64,000 bases of DNA from Trichodelitschia bisporula (taxonomy: Eukaryota; Ascomycota; Dothideomycetes; Phaeotrichales; Phaeotrichaceae). The position numbers and the translations under genes are program-made. The notes beneath the pieces were generated by a model. The model was given only the letters and a program-made list of their open reading frames with translations. It was not told where the DNA came from and did not search any database. The stretch lies in contig ML996692.1 of assembly GCA_010356995.1 (NCBI GenBank), positions 569,933-633,932 on the forward strand, given 5' to 3'. Shown here in pieces: positions 1 to 11,697 of the stretch. The stretch's first letter is position 1; each line of letters starts with the position of its first letter.

Positions 1-3000
1 CATGGCGCGAGACGTAATCTTCCTCACTTAAAGAAAAGAATCCATCAAGATGGCATCATTCCTATGGTAGCTGATCTTCCAGCGTCATACCTCTGCAAAT
101 ATTGAGCTCTGATGCATATCGGCAACGAATCTCAATTGAGGACTGTCCTTGTTACGGTAACCGCTGGCTGTCAGCATGCGCAATGCTCGCAACGGCCCGT
201 GGATGGCAGTTCGGCGAATTCCCTGGCCTTGTCATTATTCGTCGGCACCCCAATCTTTCCATCCCCGCGCACGTGCGGTGCGACACCTATTTGGCTTCCA
301 GATACTGGACCACAACTGTGAGCTTAGGCTCCCGTTAGGTACCGGTACATCATTCGCGGCGTTCTGCGTCTGGGCCTCACGATCGGCGGACAAAGCATCA
401 CACGCACAGCGGTCGGGCAGCTCTACGCCTCCTCTGGTCTCCTGGAAAGTTGCTGATCAGGACATTGTGCGACTTCTCGTGCCAGAGTACATGGCCAGGC
501 GGGCCTGGAATGGCAGAGAATATGTACGTGTCACTTGTGACTTGCGAGCGGTAAAAGGTGGCGGGGCTTATTGGCCCGGTGGCCTGAGAAATCGTCGAAT
601 GCTTTGCGGTTTCGCCGTCGTTGTCTAGCCGCTCCAGCAAAGTGGAGCGCCGCCGCTAAGATACGGTAGGTGGGTGCTTGGCGGCGGGAAGCTTCTCATG
701 GTGAGGCGAGGAAGATTGGGATTGATGAAGTCGGGTAGGTCAGAAAAATAGTCCTCAATTGGGGGTGGGGGGGAGTCTGGACGTAAGCAAGGTGGAACGA
801 TTGAGCATTGTGGTTATATCCTCCGAAAGGGGGTTAGGAGCTGCGAGCGGATCGCTCACGAGCTTGATGATGATGTTGATATCTTTGGTGCGGAAGAAGG
901 GCCGAGGAAAGAGCGAGACTTCGCGCATTCGAATATGCAGCTATGATCTGGATAAGGAAGACGTTCCCATTTTCCGCTGGAAGGGATAAAGACCATCTCA
1001 TGTAAAGATGCCCTGAAATCGGGAATGTCGCGGTTTTTGGAGACTATTGACCGTCAAGAGCGCAGCTTGAGCTTAAGGACCGGGTGGTGCGCAATTTCAT
1101 GACTTTACCCCGGGTATGGAAGCGCAGAGTGGACAATGAGGCCCGACCGGGAGCCCCCCGCGCGGCAAGGTGGTAGCTCCTTTCGCAAAGTCACCAAAAT
1201 ATCCATTTATCTTCATGCTCTCGGCGGCGCATAGGCGCTTCGTTCACGTACACTGGCAAGGAAGGCGCCTGGAGGTGACTGGGATGTGTAATCGAGCGTC
1301 GCCAGATGGATGAGATCCTCGAGATTGGGAGACAATTCGCGCCTTTCTAACTATCCGCTCCTTTGACACCGGACTCGACAAGTTGGAGAGGAAGCGACGG
1401 GCGGCGGGGAGCCTAGAGGTAGAGACAGCAGGTTCGACGGGGCGGAGATAGAGTGGCGTCGAAGATGTGCTAACAGTCGACTTGCTAACAAGTCGCTTTT
1501 CCGTACGGCCACAGTGTTCTGCTAATTCCCCTCTTTTTAATAGCCACTTGGTGTATTGAAGCCGTGATCCGTCCTCGCCGAGTCCAAAATCTTCGAGCAC
1601 GGCTCCTCTGACTGCTCTCCACTATTCCCTGAATCCTGTCTCCAAGTGCGGAAAGAGGAGCAGAGGATAGCCGCCAGCCGCCATTCGCAGCGGGATCTTT
1701 CTGTCGGCAGAGGCGGGAAGCGACTAAACGAGGTTGCTGGACCGCTACAATGAGGTCCGGAACATGAGATGTTGCTCCTGGGCGCTAGGAGCGGAGTCCA
1801 TGGGATGGTACTGGTTAGGGACCTGCTTGCACTTAACCTCGCATTCAGTAAAAGCACTCGTCTCGTGCTGTTGGCGTGCTTTACGGCCTGGTAACATCCA
1901 CGACCCCGCATATGCCCATTCGTCCATCTGCCTTTGGCATCGAAGCAAAAAAATCCGCAACAAGGTAGTTTAGCAGCCAAGCTTCAATAGAAAAGCAGCA
2001 AAGCAGCAAAGCAGCAAAGCAGGCAAAGCTGCTTGTCGTGCATTGTGCCGTGTCGACAACCCGGCATCCTCGAGACCCGCGGTCCTGGGCGACTGTATCT
2101 CGTCAACGGCCAATGGTTGACTGGGTTACGGACGGCCATCGCCGAGGCAGATGGAAGCCGCGCGCATACAGACGCCTCTCTCTACGGTAGTTGACTTTAT
2201 CACAAAATGCACTCTCTCTATTCTCCCTCTCCCTATGTGTTTCCCTTCTAGTTCTCTCAAAATCCAATGCTTCCTGCCCTTGATCACTTGTTATTTGGAC
2301 GGGGGAGTTTGTATTGGGAGGAGGAAATACCATTGAAGAAGAGGGAAGCCGCAAACGCGTCCAGGTCAGCCTGCCTGCAACTTTCACTTTCTCGTCCCGG
2401 CAATCTCACAACCCCTCACACTAAACCACCATCCCCCTCCGTCTTCCCGAAAGAGGTAGAGCCGTTGGTTCTTGGTGATCACTCATGATCCGGGGCGGCG
2501 GGTAAGTCTTTTGCGGGCGTTAACCGGTAAAGACGTAGCTCCCCACACTCTCGCTCATTATCACCTCACACTCCCACCCAAGATTTTTTACACTTGCGTA
2601 ACTATTTTTCTTACCATACCCTCCAATGCTTGCTCCGGCAGTGCTCGTGCTAAGCTCGTCCCTCCACCTCCAACCCCCCCTCCCACCTCCCATCCCCTTC
2701 CCTCCCCAGGCTCCCACACCCTCGACGCCAAAAAAGTGCTAGACTAATAGCGGATTCTGGCCAAACGGGGCTGCTTCGCCTTCTCTAATGCTCCAATGCC
2801 ACAGAGCCACCAATGTCTTCCTCACAGCTCGTTACCGTCAGAGTGGATGACCGCTCGAGGCCCTGGCATATATATTGCTTGCAAAATCCCCTCCGAAACC
2901 GCCAATTCTTCCTTGGATTCAATCTTCCTGTGCTGCTTTCTAGCGCTGGCGTGTGTGCACGTCTTTCACTCTCTCTGTCAGCTTCTTCAATTGTGTCAAT

Positions 3001-3132
3001 GAGCCAGCCTTCGCCGTGCTTACCCGTTCGCTGCCTTGCTTCATCCATTGCCCCATTCGTTTACCTACCCGTTTGGGTACTCTCCATCTGGGTGTGACTA
3101 CTAGGTAACTCGCTGGTTGCGTTCGGCGGTAA
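1..3132. other. Gene-free left flank and leader of the GT2 gene
   Basis: I see no open frame here with splice signals or family similarity that would support a gene. The last 700 bases are rich in C and T on the + strand, as is common in 5' leaders of filamentous ascomycete genes, and probably contain the promoter and untranslated leader of the glycosyltransferase starting at 3133. A short (AGCAA)-type run lies at about 1992-2030. The end of a gene lying mostly outside the window cannot be excluded. Confidence 0.5.
1990..2031. repeat. Short AGCAA/GCAAA microsatellite
   Basis: Four to five imperfect copies of an AGCAA-type pentamer or heptamer follow one another. This is a simple slippage repeat with no coding frame of interest around it. 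Confidence 0.7.
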
Positions 3133-5292
3133 ATGATGGATCATTGGTACACTGTCTGGTTTGCCCTTTTGGCGTACGTTGGGAGCCTTTTTTTATTTTT
3201 CCCGTCCCGTCGTCCCGCTCGTCCCGCTCCCGCCCGTTTCCCGACCGTCAATCAATCAAGAGTCGAGCACGCGACTCGCGGAACGTTTATGGGTCATCTT
3301 TATGTTGACCACAGCCTCTCCATAAGGGTGGGGAACGGAGGTGGAACGGGGCGTATGGCGTTCTGGGAGCTGGCATTCAGGATCTCGGGCTAACTTTTGC
3401 TGCTGTAGGGCGTCAAAGTACCTTCGCCTTCTTGTCAATTGCTTTGCGTACTGGCGCTATAAACCCGACCAACCCCGGGATGATCCCCGGTACACGGCTG
3501 CCGATGTCACGGTAGTGATTCCGTCATTGGACGGGGATACTGATGCCTTGCGAGACACAATTTGCTCTGTGCTTCTGAACGACCCGCTCGAAATCAAAGT
3601 GGTCACCATCAACCGCAATCTTGACAAAGCCAAGCACTTGGCGGCCTCATTATCAAAAAAGATCAAAGTGTTGAGCATTGACCGAGCAAACAAGCGCCAT
3701 CAGATGTGTGAGGCGCTGCCTGAGGTGACTACTCCCATCACAATTTTTGCTGATGACGACGTCTACTGGCCGCCCACTCTGCTTCCCTGGATGCTTGCCC
3801 CTTTTGAAAGGGAGCGAGTTGGTGGAGTCGGCACAAACCAGCGACTTCGACGGGAGAAGCATCCCAATGTCTGGAACTTCTTAGGTGCCGCCTACCTCAT
3901 CCGGAGAAATTGGGACTGCACGGCATGTACCTATATGGACGGTGGCCTCCCCTGCCTCTCTGGAAGAACCGTCGCCTACCGCACCAAAATCCTTCAGGAT
4001 GAAGAATTCCAATACGGGTTCAAGCATGAGACGTGGAGATCCGGACAGCTTAATGCCGATGACGACAATTTCCTCACCCGCTGGATGGTCAATAAAGGCT
4101 GGGACACGCACATCCAGTTCCACCCTAAATGCGAAGTTCAAACTACGCTCGAGGACAACCCCAAGTACCTGAAGCAATGCCTGCGCTGGGCGCGGAGCAA
4201 CTGGCGCAGCAACTGGACGAGCATGTTTGTTGAATTTTCGGTTTGGAGGTACGTTCCCGCGTTTTAGCTTTGGCTCTGGCTCTCCGTTTCCCCATCAAAA
4301 TCTCCCCGCCAAAGGCGGTTCACTTTCCGCCATGAGGCCAGGCATATGACGAACTTCTATCTGTTTGCAAGACACGATCTATTCGCTAATCAATGCCACA
4401 TTTGGCCCACGTATAGGAGACACCCGTGGAGTACCTTTGCGGTGTTCCAGACCACTATTACGAGTTGGTCCATCGTGCTTGACACGCTATTGACGTGGCT
4501 GTTTTGGGAAGTTTCAGCTACCTGGCATCCCGAATGGTTCAAGTGGACGGCACGCAGCTTGTGTTACCTCTGGATTTTCTTGGGATGCAGAATTGTCAAA
4601 TACCTGGAACACTTTTGGCGGTACCCACAGGATCTCAAATACATCCTGTTGATACCTGCGTTTGGCTATTTTCACTCGTGCTTCATCAAGCTTTATGCCA
4701 TGCTCACAATGCACGTGGTAAGTCCTCTCTCATCCCTTTGGCACCTTACCGTGGAACAATTGCCGCCTACCTTTAATTCCTTTCCCCCTCAACCCTGGAT
4801 ATTTCTCCGCACCAGCCTGTAGCGCAGGCGCGGATGGCCTAGAGTGATGCATCCTAAGGCGGAAAGGTGCCGGCTTCATTCGAGTCACACACCTCTCTCA
4901 CTTTGCTTTGCGGAGACACTTGGCCTGTTACCATCTGGCGCATCCATCCCCGCATGAACAAGGGAGCATGCACAAGCTAATCTTGGCAGACTGCTTGGGG
5001 CAGCAGAGAAGGTGCCGACGCCAATGACAATGAAAGACTGGTTCTACCGCCGAAGTACAGTCATTCCACCGATCCTGCAGTCAAGAATTCCTTCAACATC
5101 CACGATCACGACCCACATGATGAGTCCGACGACGGTGACACAAATTCTCTTCCAGAATACACCGACGCTGGCTACGGGGCCGCCTCGGATGTTAGAGACG
5201 ACGATGGCCAAGACATTAACATTGATGAATGTTCGGCACTGCTCCCCAAGTACACTGTCAACCAGGAAGCTACCCAGGAGTCCCTAGATTAA
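3133..5292 (+). CDS. CPS1/GT2-type family 2 glycosyltransferase (hyaluronan-synthase-like)
   Basis: The model has four exons, 3133-3173, 3409-4248, 4417-4717 and 4990-5292, giving 494 residues. Donors are GTACGT, GTACGT and GTAAGT. The first exon is tiny and starts a membrane segment that continues into exon 2. A GT2 fold follows: the VTVVIPSLDGD strand at about 47-57, the FADDD metal/UDP-sugar motif at 127-131 and the QCLRW acceptor motif at 270-274. After these come several membrane helices and an acidic tail with the family-like TAWGSREGAD stretch. Fungal homologues include type-3 capsular polysaccharide synthase-like proteins and Zymoseptoria GT2, which is needed for hyphal growth on solid surfaces. 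It probably polymerises an extracellular polysaccharide at the plasma membrane, but the sugar is unknown. Either of two adjacent ATGs (3133, 3136) could be used. The gene stands alone, with no partner genes nearby. Confidence 0.88.
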
Positions 5293-8200
5293 AAAGCGGT
5301 GCGCCTTTGTTTACTTCCGAACCATCTCCTTACGCTTCTCTTCGACTTGTTACCTGAATAGACGGGTTGTATCAAAAGTTCACGGCTCAGTTCCCGGAGA
5401 ATGATATCAAGAGGCGGACTAATACTTCGCTCACATGCGTCATGGTGTATGACCGGCTCCTTTGGACATGGGGATTTTTGCGTGCATGATCTACAAAAGT
5501 TTCTTCATATTGTTTCTGCTCCACTTTGTATTTGTTTTTGGGAGTGTTCCAGCAACATTGCTGGTGCCGCTAAAAAGGGCAAAAGGACATGGGTGGGAAC
5601 GGCGATGGGGGTCCCCGGCCTTGATGATGATGATGATGACGGACGGACATGCAAGCTTCCTGGGTCGTGTGCCGGGGTTGAGGGTTCCTCTGTGCTTTTT
5701 GGTTCATCGATCGTCCATCACGAAATGGATCAGTTCGCGAGCCCGGGGTTTTGGGAGTTGGGACTTGTTCTCTCTGGGCGGTTTGGTCTTAGTCAAACGA
5801 ACTCTCATATGATACCCCATTCCCGGCTTCTTTGGAATTTGGGCTGATGAAGCTACGGATTGCAGGGCGAGGGAGGGAAGCAAGTTCACTAGAATCCTTT
5901 TTTGGAAACATGCCTCTTTACCCACTGCTTGTCGCACTGAACAGGCCACTGATTTACCTTGCGTGTAGTGTGGAAAGGATCCATCTGCATTACGTGGGTA
6001 TATAGCAAGCCAACATCTCCCTCCATACGCGATGCATCCCAAAGGCGTCAGACAACGAGCATGTCTGGCGCTCACATTGTCACCAGCAACCAACGTGAGC
6101 ACGTGAACGAAAGTAAGGCGAGCAAGCCTGGCGCCATGATACACCTGGAAGTCGAATGAGAGGGTGATTTAAACTGCCACCGTTGGGAATTCAACACAGT
6201 CTTGTCGACGGTTCGAATATTGGATTGTAGAGTAGAGCCGCCGGAGTTCGGAGATTCAGGGAACAGAAGAGCAAAGCGACCATACCGAAAGAAAGAGCGG
6301 GGGCAGTAGTTTGCATAAAGGGCGTTGCAAGGCGTTCTTTGCACCGATGGTGGATGTTCGAAAGCCACGAGCGAGTTTGTCAGTTTGGAGTTGGCCAGGA
6401 CGGGGGTGGAGGGGTAAGGGTGGAAGGGCTGGCGAGGGCAAGGTGCATGCATGAATATTGTTGAGCCCTGAGGGTTTTCGGATGCACATGCCGATGCCAG
6501 GGGTCTGAGTATCTCGAAGACTGGCTTGTTCCTCTCTATCGCTTCTTCTTCCTCATCCTCATCCTCTATCCTCATCCTCCATCCTCATGCTCAACTCCAT
6601 CCTAATCCCGTTTCTTCTCACTCCCGCCAACCCCCTCCCTCTTACCCCCCTCCTCCGGCAAGTCCCACCGCGCCAGCTTCATTCGCGCACTTCACACCAT
6701 ATCCTCCACCTCGACGAGCCTTGACCTACCATGTATCCGTACTGTAACTTGCAGCACACGCCCGCACTCATCGCTCTTTGCTACTTCCATTACCTTCTAG
6801 TTCTGCTGCAGTACAGTGCGAGTCAAGAGATGGGGAACAGGATATCCATTCAATAGTACTGACCATCTACCGTAGCCACTCTTCATATAACGTTTCCGCT
6901 TCGACTCAGTATTGTGGTCAACGAAACGGCTTACCTTACACCAAGCCTGTATTCGTCCACCCAGCACCCTACCTGGTGTCGATGTTCGCTCATCTGTGCT
7001 AACCACACTTATTGAATCGCGCAGGCCGAAATGACGCATTTGCGAGGATTTCTGCTTCAGCTGCCCGCAAGCGTACAGAAAGCCTGAACGCAGACGGCGG
7101 CGCCTCAGCCTCGAGCTCACTTGATTCCCCCAACGCCGCCCTCCTCGTTCTCCGCTTGCTCTCGGCTGGCAGTTCCAGCCGCCGCCATGCATTGCGGTAC
7201 AGGGGAGATGAAGAGACAAATTAAGCCGGCACATGTGCGCTGCAAGCAGTTCTTGAAGCTGGGCGTTGGCGTGTAATCCATGATACTCGGCTATGTTCGA
7301 AGTGGGGAGCCGTCCAAGGCCAAAGGTTTGCCGTTCGAGCTAGAGGCGCGCATGTCCGTCATCACCCGCAATGCTGCCGTAATCTCCAGGCCACTATGGT
7401 ACATTGTTTGCGCCGTGCTGCACTGTCGCGCCTCGGTGAACTAAGACGGAATTGAAACCGTAGCCTTTGGCGAGACCCCTCCCGTACGCGACTGCTTCGG
7501 CATCGCTGACGAATAAGGTGGGGTACGTGACCAATACGCTATCACGGTGGCGCGCTTTTACGTCTTTCGGAACGCGGGACGGCGCGGATCGAAACCGGTA
7601 CGCACGAACGTAGTAGTACGCCTACGGTTGTACACTGTCCCAAAGGGGGAGCAGGGCCTATAACGTCAACTTCAATTGCTGAGCCGCATTACCTCCTGCC
7701 CCGCTGACTAGTGCGAAGGTGCAACCGTTGCGCATATATGCTGCTTATCGCGATGATCAGAACACTCCGAAGGCCTCGTCTCTTCCGCATCCAACATGAG
7801 CTATCTCTCGCTAACGGTCAGAGCGCGCCATTTTCCAAAGAGCATGAATAATTGGCTAACATCAAGCGCAGTGGAGCAACAGGCGGGGGAAGTGCACAGG
7901 GGGCTACTTCCGTAAAGCAAAGGCTAGAACTAGACCAAACCTGCAGGGCTTGAACAAGTGGCTGGTCAATTAGCGGCTTGGTCCTCCGATATCAGAGGAA
8001 ACGTCAAGCCGCCTCAATTCACAAGTCGGCCCATGACTGCCACCGTCGCCACGACCGCCACGATGCCTTGGACGTCCCACATGCAACATATCGCACACTT
8101 ACAACAACGTCCTATCCTGGAATTGTTAACCCGTCGCTTGCAAAGCTGACGGTTCGCGGCGGCAAGCGATGTATCCGTCCGATTTCGTCCAATGTTCCCG

Positions 8201-10148
8201 CAGAGTGGATAAACGCCGTGCATTCCTTCCGACGCCGTCAAAATCCATCATCCAGTTAAGACGACTCTGCCATAACGCCTCCCTGTCGTTGCTTGCCGGA
8301 CATGGCGCCGCGCAGGTGCAACAGCTGCAGAGCGCGTCTTCTGCTGCGACATCTTGCATTTGCAGCTGCAAGTCACTGCCAGCAGGCATTCCTTCGATCA
8401 TCGGCTTCTCCACGCCTATAGGCTTGCAATTTCGATGCTGCGCCGCGAATAAGGGATATTCGAAAGCTTTCATCTACGGACCTCGTGCTCATGCCCATGT
8501 CACTGCCTTCAGTCCAGCGTATTGGGAACCTCCATGGAGGGCGGAAGTCCAATAAGTCTCGAACCTCCCGCAAGCTCTTGATTGGTCTTTCGCTCTCCTT
8601 GGACTCCGAATCTCGATGACAGCGTAGTAGCAGGCGCCCTACCTGCTACTGTACAAGCCACTTTTTCAGGCGCGACATCCTTTGATTCCTGAAGCGAATG
8701 TGATCGTCTCAAATGGTCGTTTTCGCCAGTTGTCCTGTTGCATTAATCGCAGGGATGACTTAGGCACGAAATGCGCAGTGAATCAATACGTCCTTCTGTG
8801 ATACTTCCACGCGGTTGGGAGTCTCATTTTCAGGCGAAGCAAAGCAAATCGCTCCATGCTTCCCCTTATCACATCCTTCCTGCGGCAACCGCACTCGCAC
8901 TCATTGCTTGCGGACAATGGTCCAATCTTGGTACGGCAGGAAACAAGCTAGCTCACACTTGCCCTCCACATTGACAGAAGCTTGCTAATTGGCCTCTCAG
9001 TTCGCCCAGAGAAGCATCGCAAATTGCGGGGTGCAGGAACCGCCCCCACTTCGCACCTGCTTGAGCAAGAGTATAGACTCAATGCCAAAATGGTCTGATT
9101 GACGCTTTAGGGGACCTCAGGGTTGGCATTGCTCCTCATGCTGGCCACTCCAAACCTCCCCAAAGGCTTCGGCCACGAGAAGGCATCCGGTCCACTGTTG
9201 ATGGCGCATTAGCTTTTGAATCGCTGGCATCATTGGAGATTAGCAGTTGAATTCTCGCCGCTAACACATCCTACCGCGGCGATTCCGAATTTGGCACGGA
9301 TCAGTGAAATTGACCTTGCGCTTTTGGCATAGCTTCGTCATGCACGCAAGGCCACAGATCGTAAGAGCTCGTATCGCTCATGACGAATGCAGGCTAACTA
9401 TGCACACAAATCCATGTCCAAGCTTGGAGTTTAGCGGGGTAGCAAAATCCCGCGACGTCACGGACGTCACCTTACAGCATACGGTAGATTCTGCATATTC
9501 TCCACCCTGGCACAATCATTGCCAACCATCAGTCCTGAAGCATGAAAGAGCGGGGAGGAAAGACGGCGATACAGCACCTGCATATGACAAGTGACGTGGT
9601 GTAACTTTGGGCGCATGGACTGAGCTGATGAAGTTTGCGGGGCGGTGCTGGACCCCTGAAGGGTGAGGCACACTGATCACGATGCAGTCTGCGCGACCTT
9701 GTGGCACCCCCCGCTCTCAGCCCTATGACCCCGCACAATCGACGAGCGTGGCAGACTTCACTCTCCGCCAGTTATCAGCAGAGAGGGCCTTAGTCATTAG
9801 CTGACTGGCCTATACCACATGTACCGGCTGAACAATCTAAAGCGAGGCAGGATATCGATACCTTACCCTGGCACTCCGTCTCGACGTTCCCAACGAAATA
9901 GCTTGGGGAATACCCCATGAATGCGAATCCTTGAGGACGCTCGCGAATAGCATAAAGCTACTTCCGAGACGGGTGCTAATTCGATGGGAGAAGCAGGGGC
10001 CGGTGGATAGAAAAGCAACGATGAGCCCACCACATGGTTTAATGTGCCCGCATTTTCAGCACACTGCTGTGTGACTGTGATACGGGCAAATCAGAAACCT
10101 CAACTTCTCACTATGCCCCAACAAATTCGACTTTCGCCAATGCCCCAT
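5293..10148. other. Long intergenic region without a supported gene
   Basis: About 4.9 kb lies between the glycosyltransferase and the aldolase gene. Short frames occur on both strands but none combines a start, splice sites and a recognisable protein. A pyrimidine-rich stretch with TCC/ATCC repeats lies at 6533-6720. It is followed by a possible exon at 7019-7224 (acceptor GCGCAG, Ala/Ser-rich, ending TAA) for which I could not find a convincing upstream exon. The rest looks like ordinary non-coding sequence. A non-coding RNA gene could be hidden here. Confidence 0.45.
6533..6720 (+). repeat. Pyrimidine-rich TCCTCA/CCTC low-complexity tract
   Basis: The + strand shows runs of TTCCTCA and ATCCTC units followed by CCCTCC and TCCTCC stretches. 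This pattern is typical of leader or promoter DNA in filamentous fungi, but no well-supported gene starts downstream. Confidence 0.6.
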
Positions 10149-11349
10149 CTAGCCGGATAGCCTCTCTTCAATGACCCGCACCTCCTGAAGCTCAGGGCTC
10201 CACTTGCTCCATTCCTCCTCTCCCCCTGGAAGGCCGTGGTCCTGCAGCGGTGGCCGACTGACGGAGTCAACCCCGATACTGAGGACGCGTCGAACGGCTT
10301 CTTTAATGCCGAGTACGCCCCATTGTACGACCAGCTTCTCCGCCCGGCTGACAGCGAGCTGACCGTCCCGCGCCGCAGCCAAAGGGCTCTCTGCCTCTTG
10401 TATCCATATTTTGGTCGTACGATTACTGTTTGTGTCTGCAGCCGTCCTGCTTCTGCCGCCAGAGTCCAGCAGCTCCTCGCACAACTCGAACAATCCGACA
10501 AGCGTCCGGGGGAATGCCGCAGCAAGGCCGTCGATAGCGCCGCCACAACCAACAGTCATGGCCGGAAGAAGCTGCTGACCTAGACCGGTGAAGGTGCGGA
10601 ACTTGGTGTGGTCTATGGACTTGCTCAAAGCGATGAGGGTATGGTCGTCGATAGAACCATGTGAAAGTTTGCAACCAACGATCTTCGGGTTATTGGCCAA
10701 CCGCTCCATGGTCTTGGGCGTCAAGGCGACATTGTTGGACACGCCCGGATAATGGTATCTGAGCCATTAGCTAGCCCCCAAGGCTGGAAGACAACCAGCT
10801 CGTCACGTACACCATAATCGGCAATGCGCTCTCCTCGGCCACTCCTTCGAACCATTCGACGAGTCCCTGCTGTGCGACCACGGGAGCAAAGTAACCAGGC
10901 GCCAGACACAGACCCCATTGCGCACCGGCATCTTTCGCTTCTTTGAGATGCTGTAGTGTCTCGGCCACACTTTGCGTCGCTGTCCCAGCAATGAGGGGAT
11001 AGTCGAGGAAACCGGCGGTATTGAGAGCGCTGCGCACGTTCTTGATGAGGTCGGTACGCTCCGTCGATGTTAGATGCACCGCTTCGCCTGTGCTGCCGAG
11101 TAGTACAAGGCCACAGATTCCAGCTCGGGCGAGATACACTGCATGGGTAGCCTGAGTGTTATGATCTAGCGTGGTTCCGGAAGGAGAGCTCTTGAACCAT
11201 GTTGGGACCTGAAACCAGTGTTAGGACGTGGATTATTATTGCATCAGTCTCGATGGATTATGATTTTTGAAGAGATTGGGTCGCGGCCATTGAGAATACT
11301 GACATACCGGGACGTATACTCCTCGCGGGGGAGGAGCGACTTCGCTCAT
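10149..11349 (-). CDS. DapA/DHDPS-family 2-keto-3-deoxy acid aldolase
   Basis: Three exons read on the minus strand, 11308-11349, 10811-11208 and 10149-10758, give 349 residues. Donors are GTATGT and GTACGT. The protein has the TIM-barrel aldolase signatures of the dihydrodipicolinate synthase family: GSTGE at 52-56, the catalytic tyrosine region VYHYPGV at 147-153 and the Schiff-base lysine K177 in VGCKLSHG. Fungal members cleave 2-keto-3-deoxy sugar acids (for example the galacturonate-pathway aldolase) or 4-hydroxy-2-oxoglutarate. The gene is divergent from the rhamnonolactonase LRA2 across 348 bp, with LRA1 just beyond. I therefore infer a role in cleaving 2-keto-3-deoxy-L-rhamnonate or a related deoxy acid to pyruvate and lactaldehyde. 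Substrate is inferred from neighbours only. A general DapA-like enzyme of other specificity is the main alternative. Confidence 0.85.
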
Positions 11350-11697
11350 GACGCGTAACCAACTTTTTTTTTATCTGTTTGCGTTGAGCAGTTGCTTGCA
11401 AAAACCGATGTCTGTTTGGTTGTTTTTATTCCCATCAGATGTCATTCGGTTTATAGGGATCCATCTGACGGGCAACTTTGAGCAGTTAATGCAGCTTTCA
11501 TCCCCTCGGGCGTACCTTCCCCGAAGCCTACCCCGCGGCCTGCCCCGCGGCTATTGACATCATCCCTCGCGCCTTCTTCACACGATACACGAGCCTATAA
11601 TCCACACCAAGACGAAACACCTTTCTCTCAGCCGCTTAACATCCTCCCGCTGCGAGCCTTCGCATCCTCTCGTCAAGTCATCGCCAAAACTGCTCTA
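11350..11697. promoter_or_regulatory. Divergent promoter between aldolase and LRA2 with paired CreA-like sites
   Basis: This 348-bp stretch separates the two divergent start codons and must hold both promoters. It contains two direct copies of CCCCGCGG at 11531-11538 and 11543-11550. Read on the minus strand each includes GCGGGG, which fits the SYGGRG consensus of the carbon-catabolite repressor CreA. Closely spaced pairs of such sites are the arrangement known to work in Aspergillus. The same GC-rich palindromic core could instead be bound by a zinc-cluster activator of rhamnose genes. Function is inferred. Confidence 0.5.

Noticed and set aside
4815-4900. Possible tRNA in the last intron of the GT2 gene
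   Set aside because: A- and B-box-like sequences exist but the stems do not pair. Kept only as a low-interest observation.
7012-7224. Possible terminal exon (acceptor GCGCAG, Ala/Ser-rich, TAA)
   Set aside because: No upstream exon with a compatible phase and start could be found.
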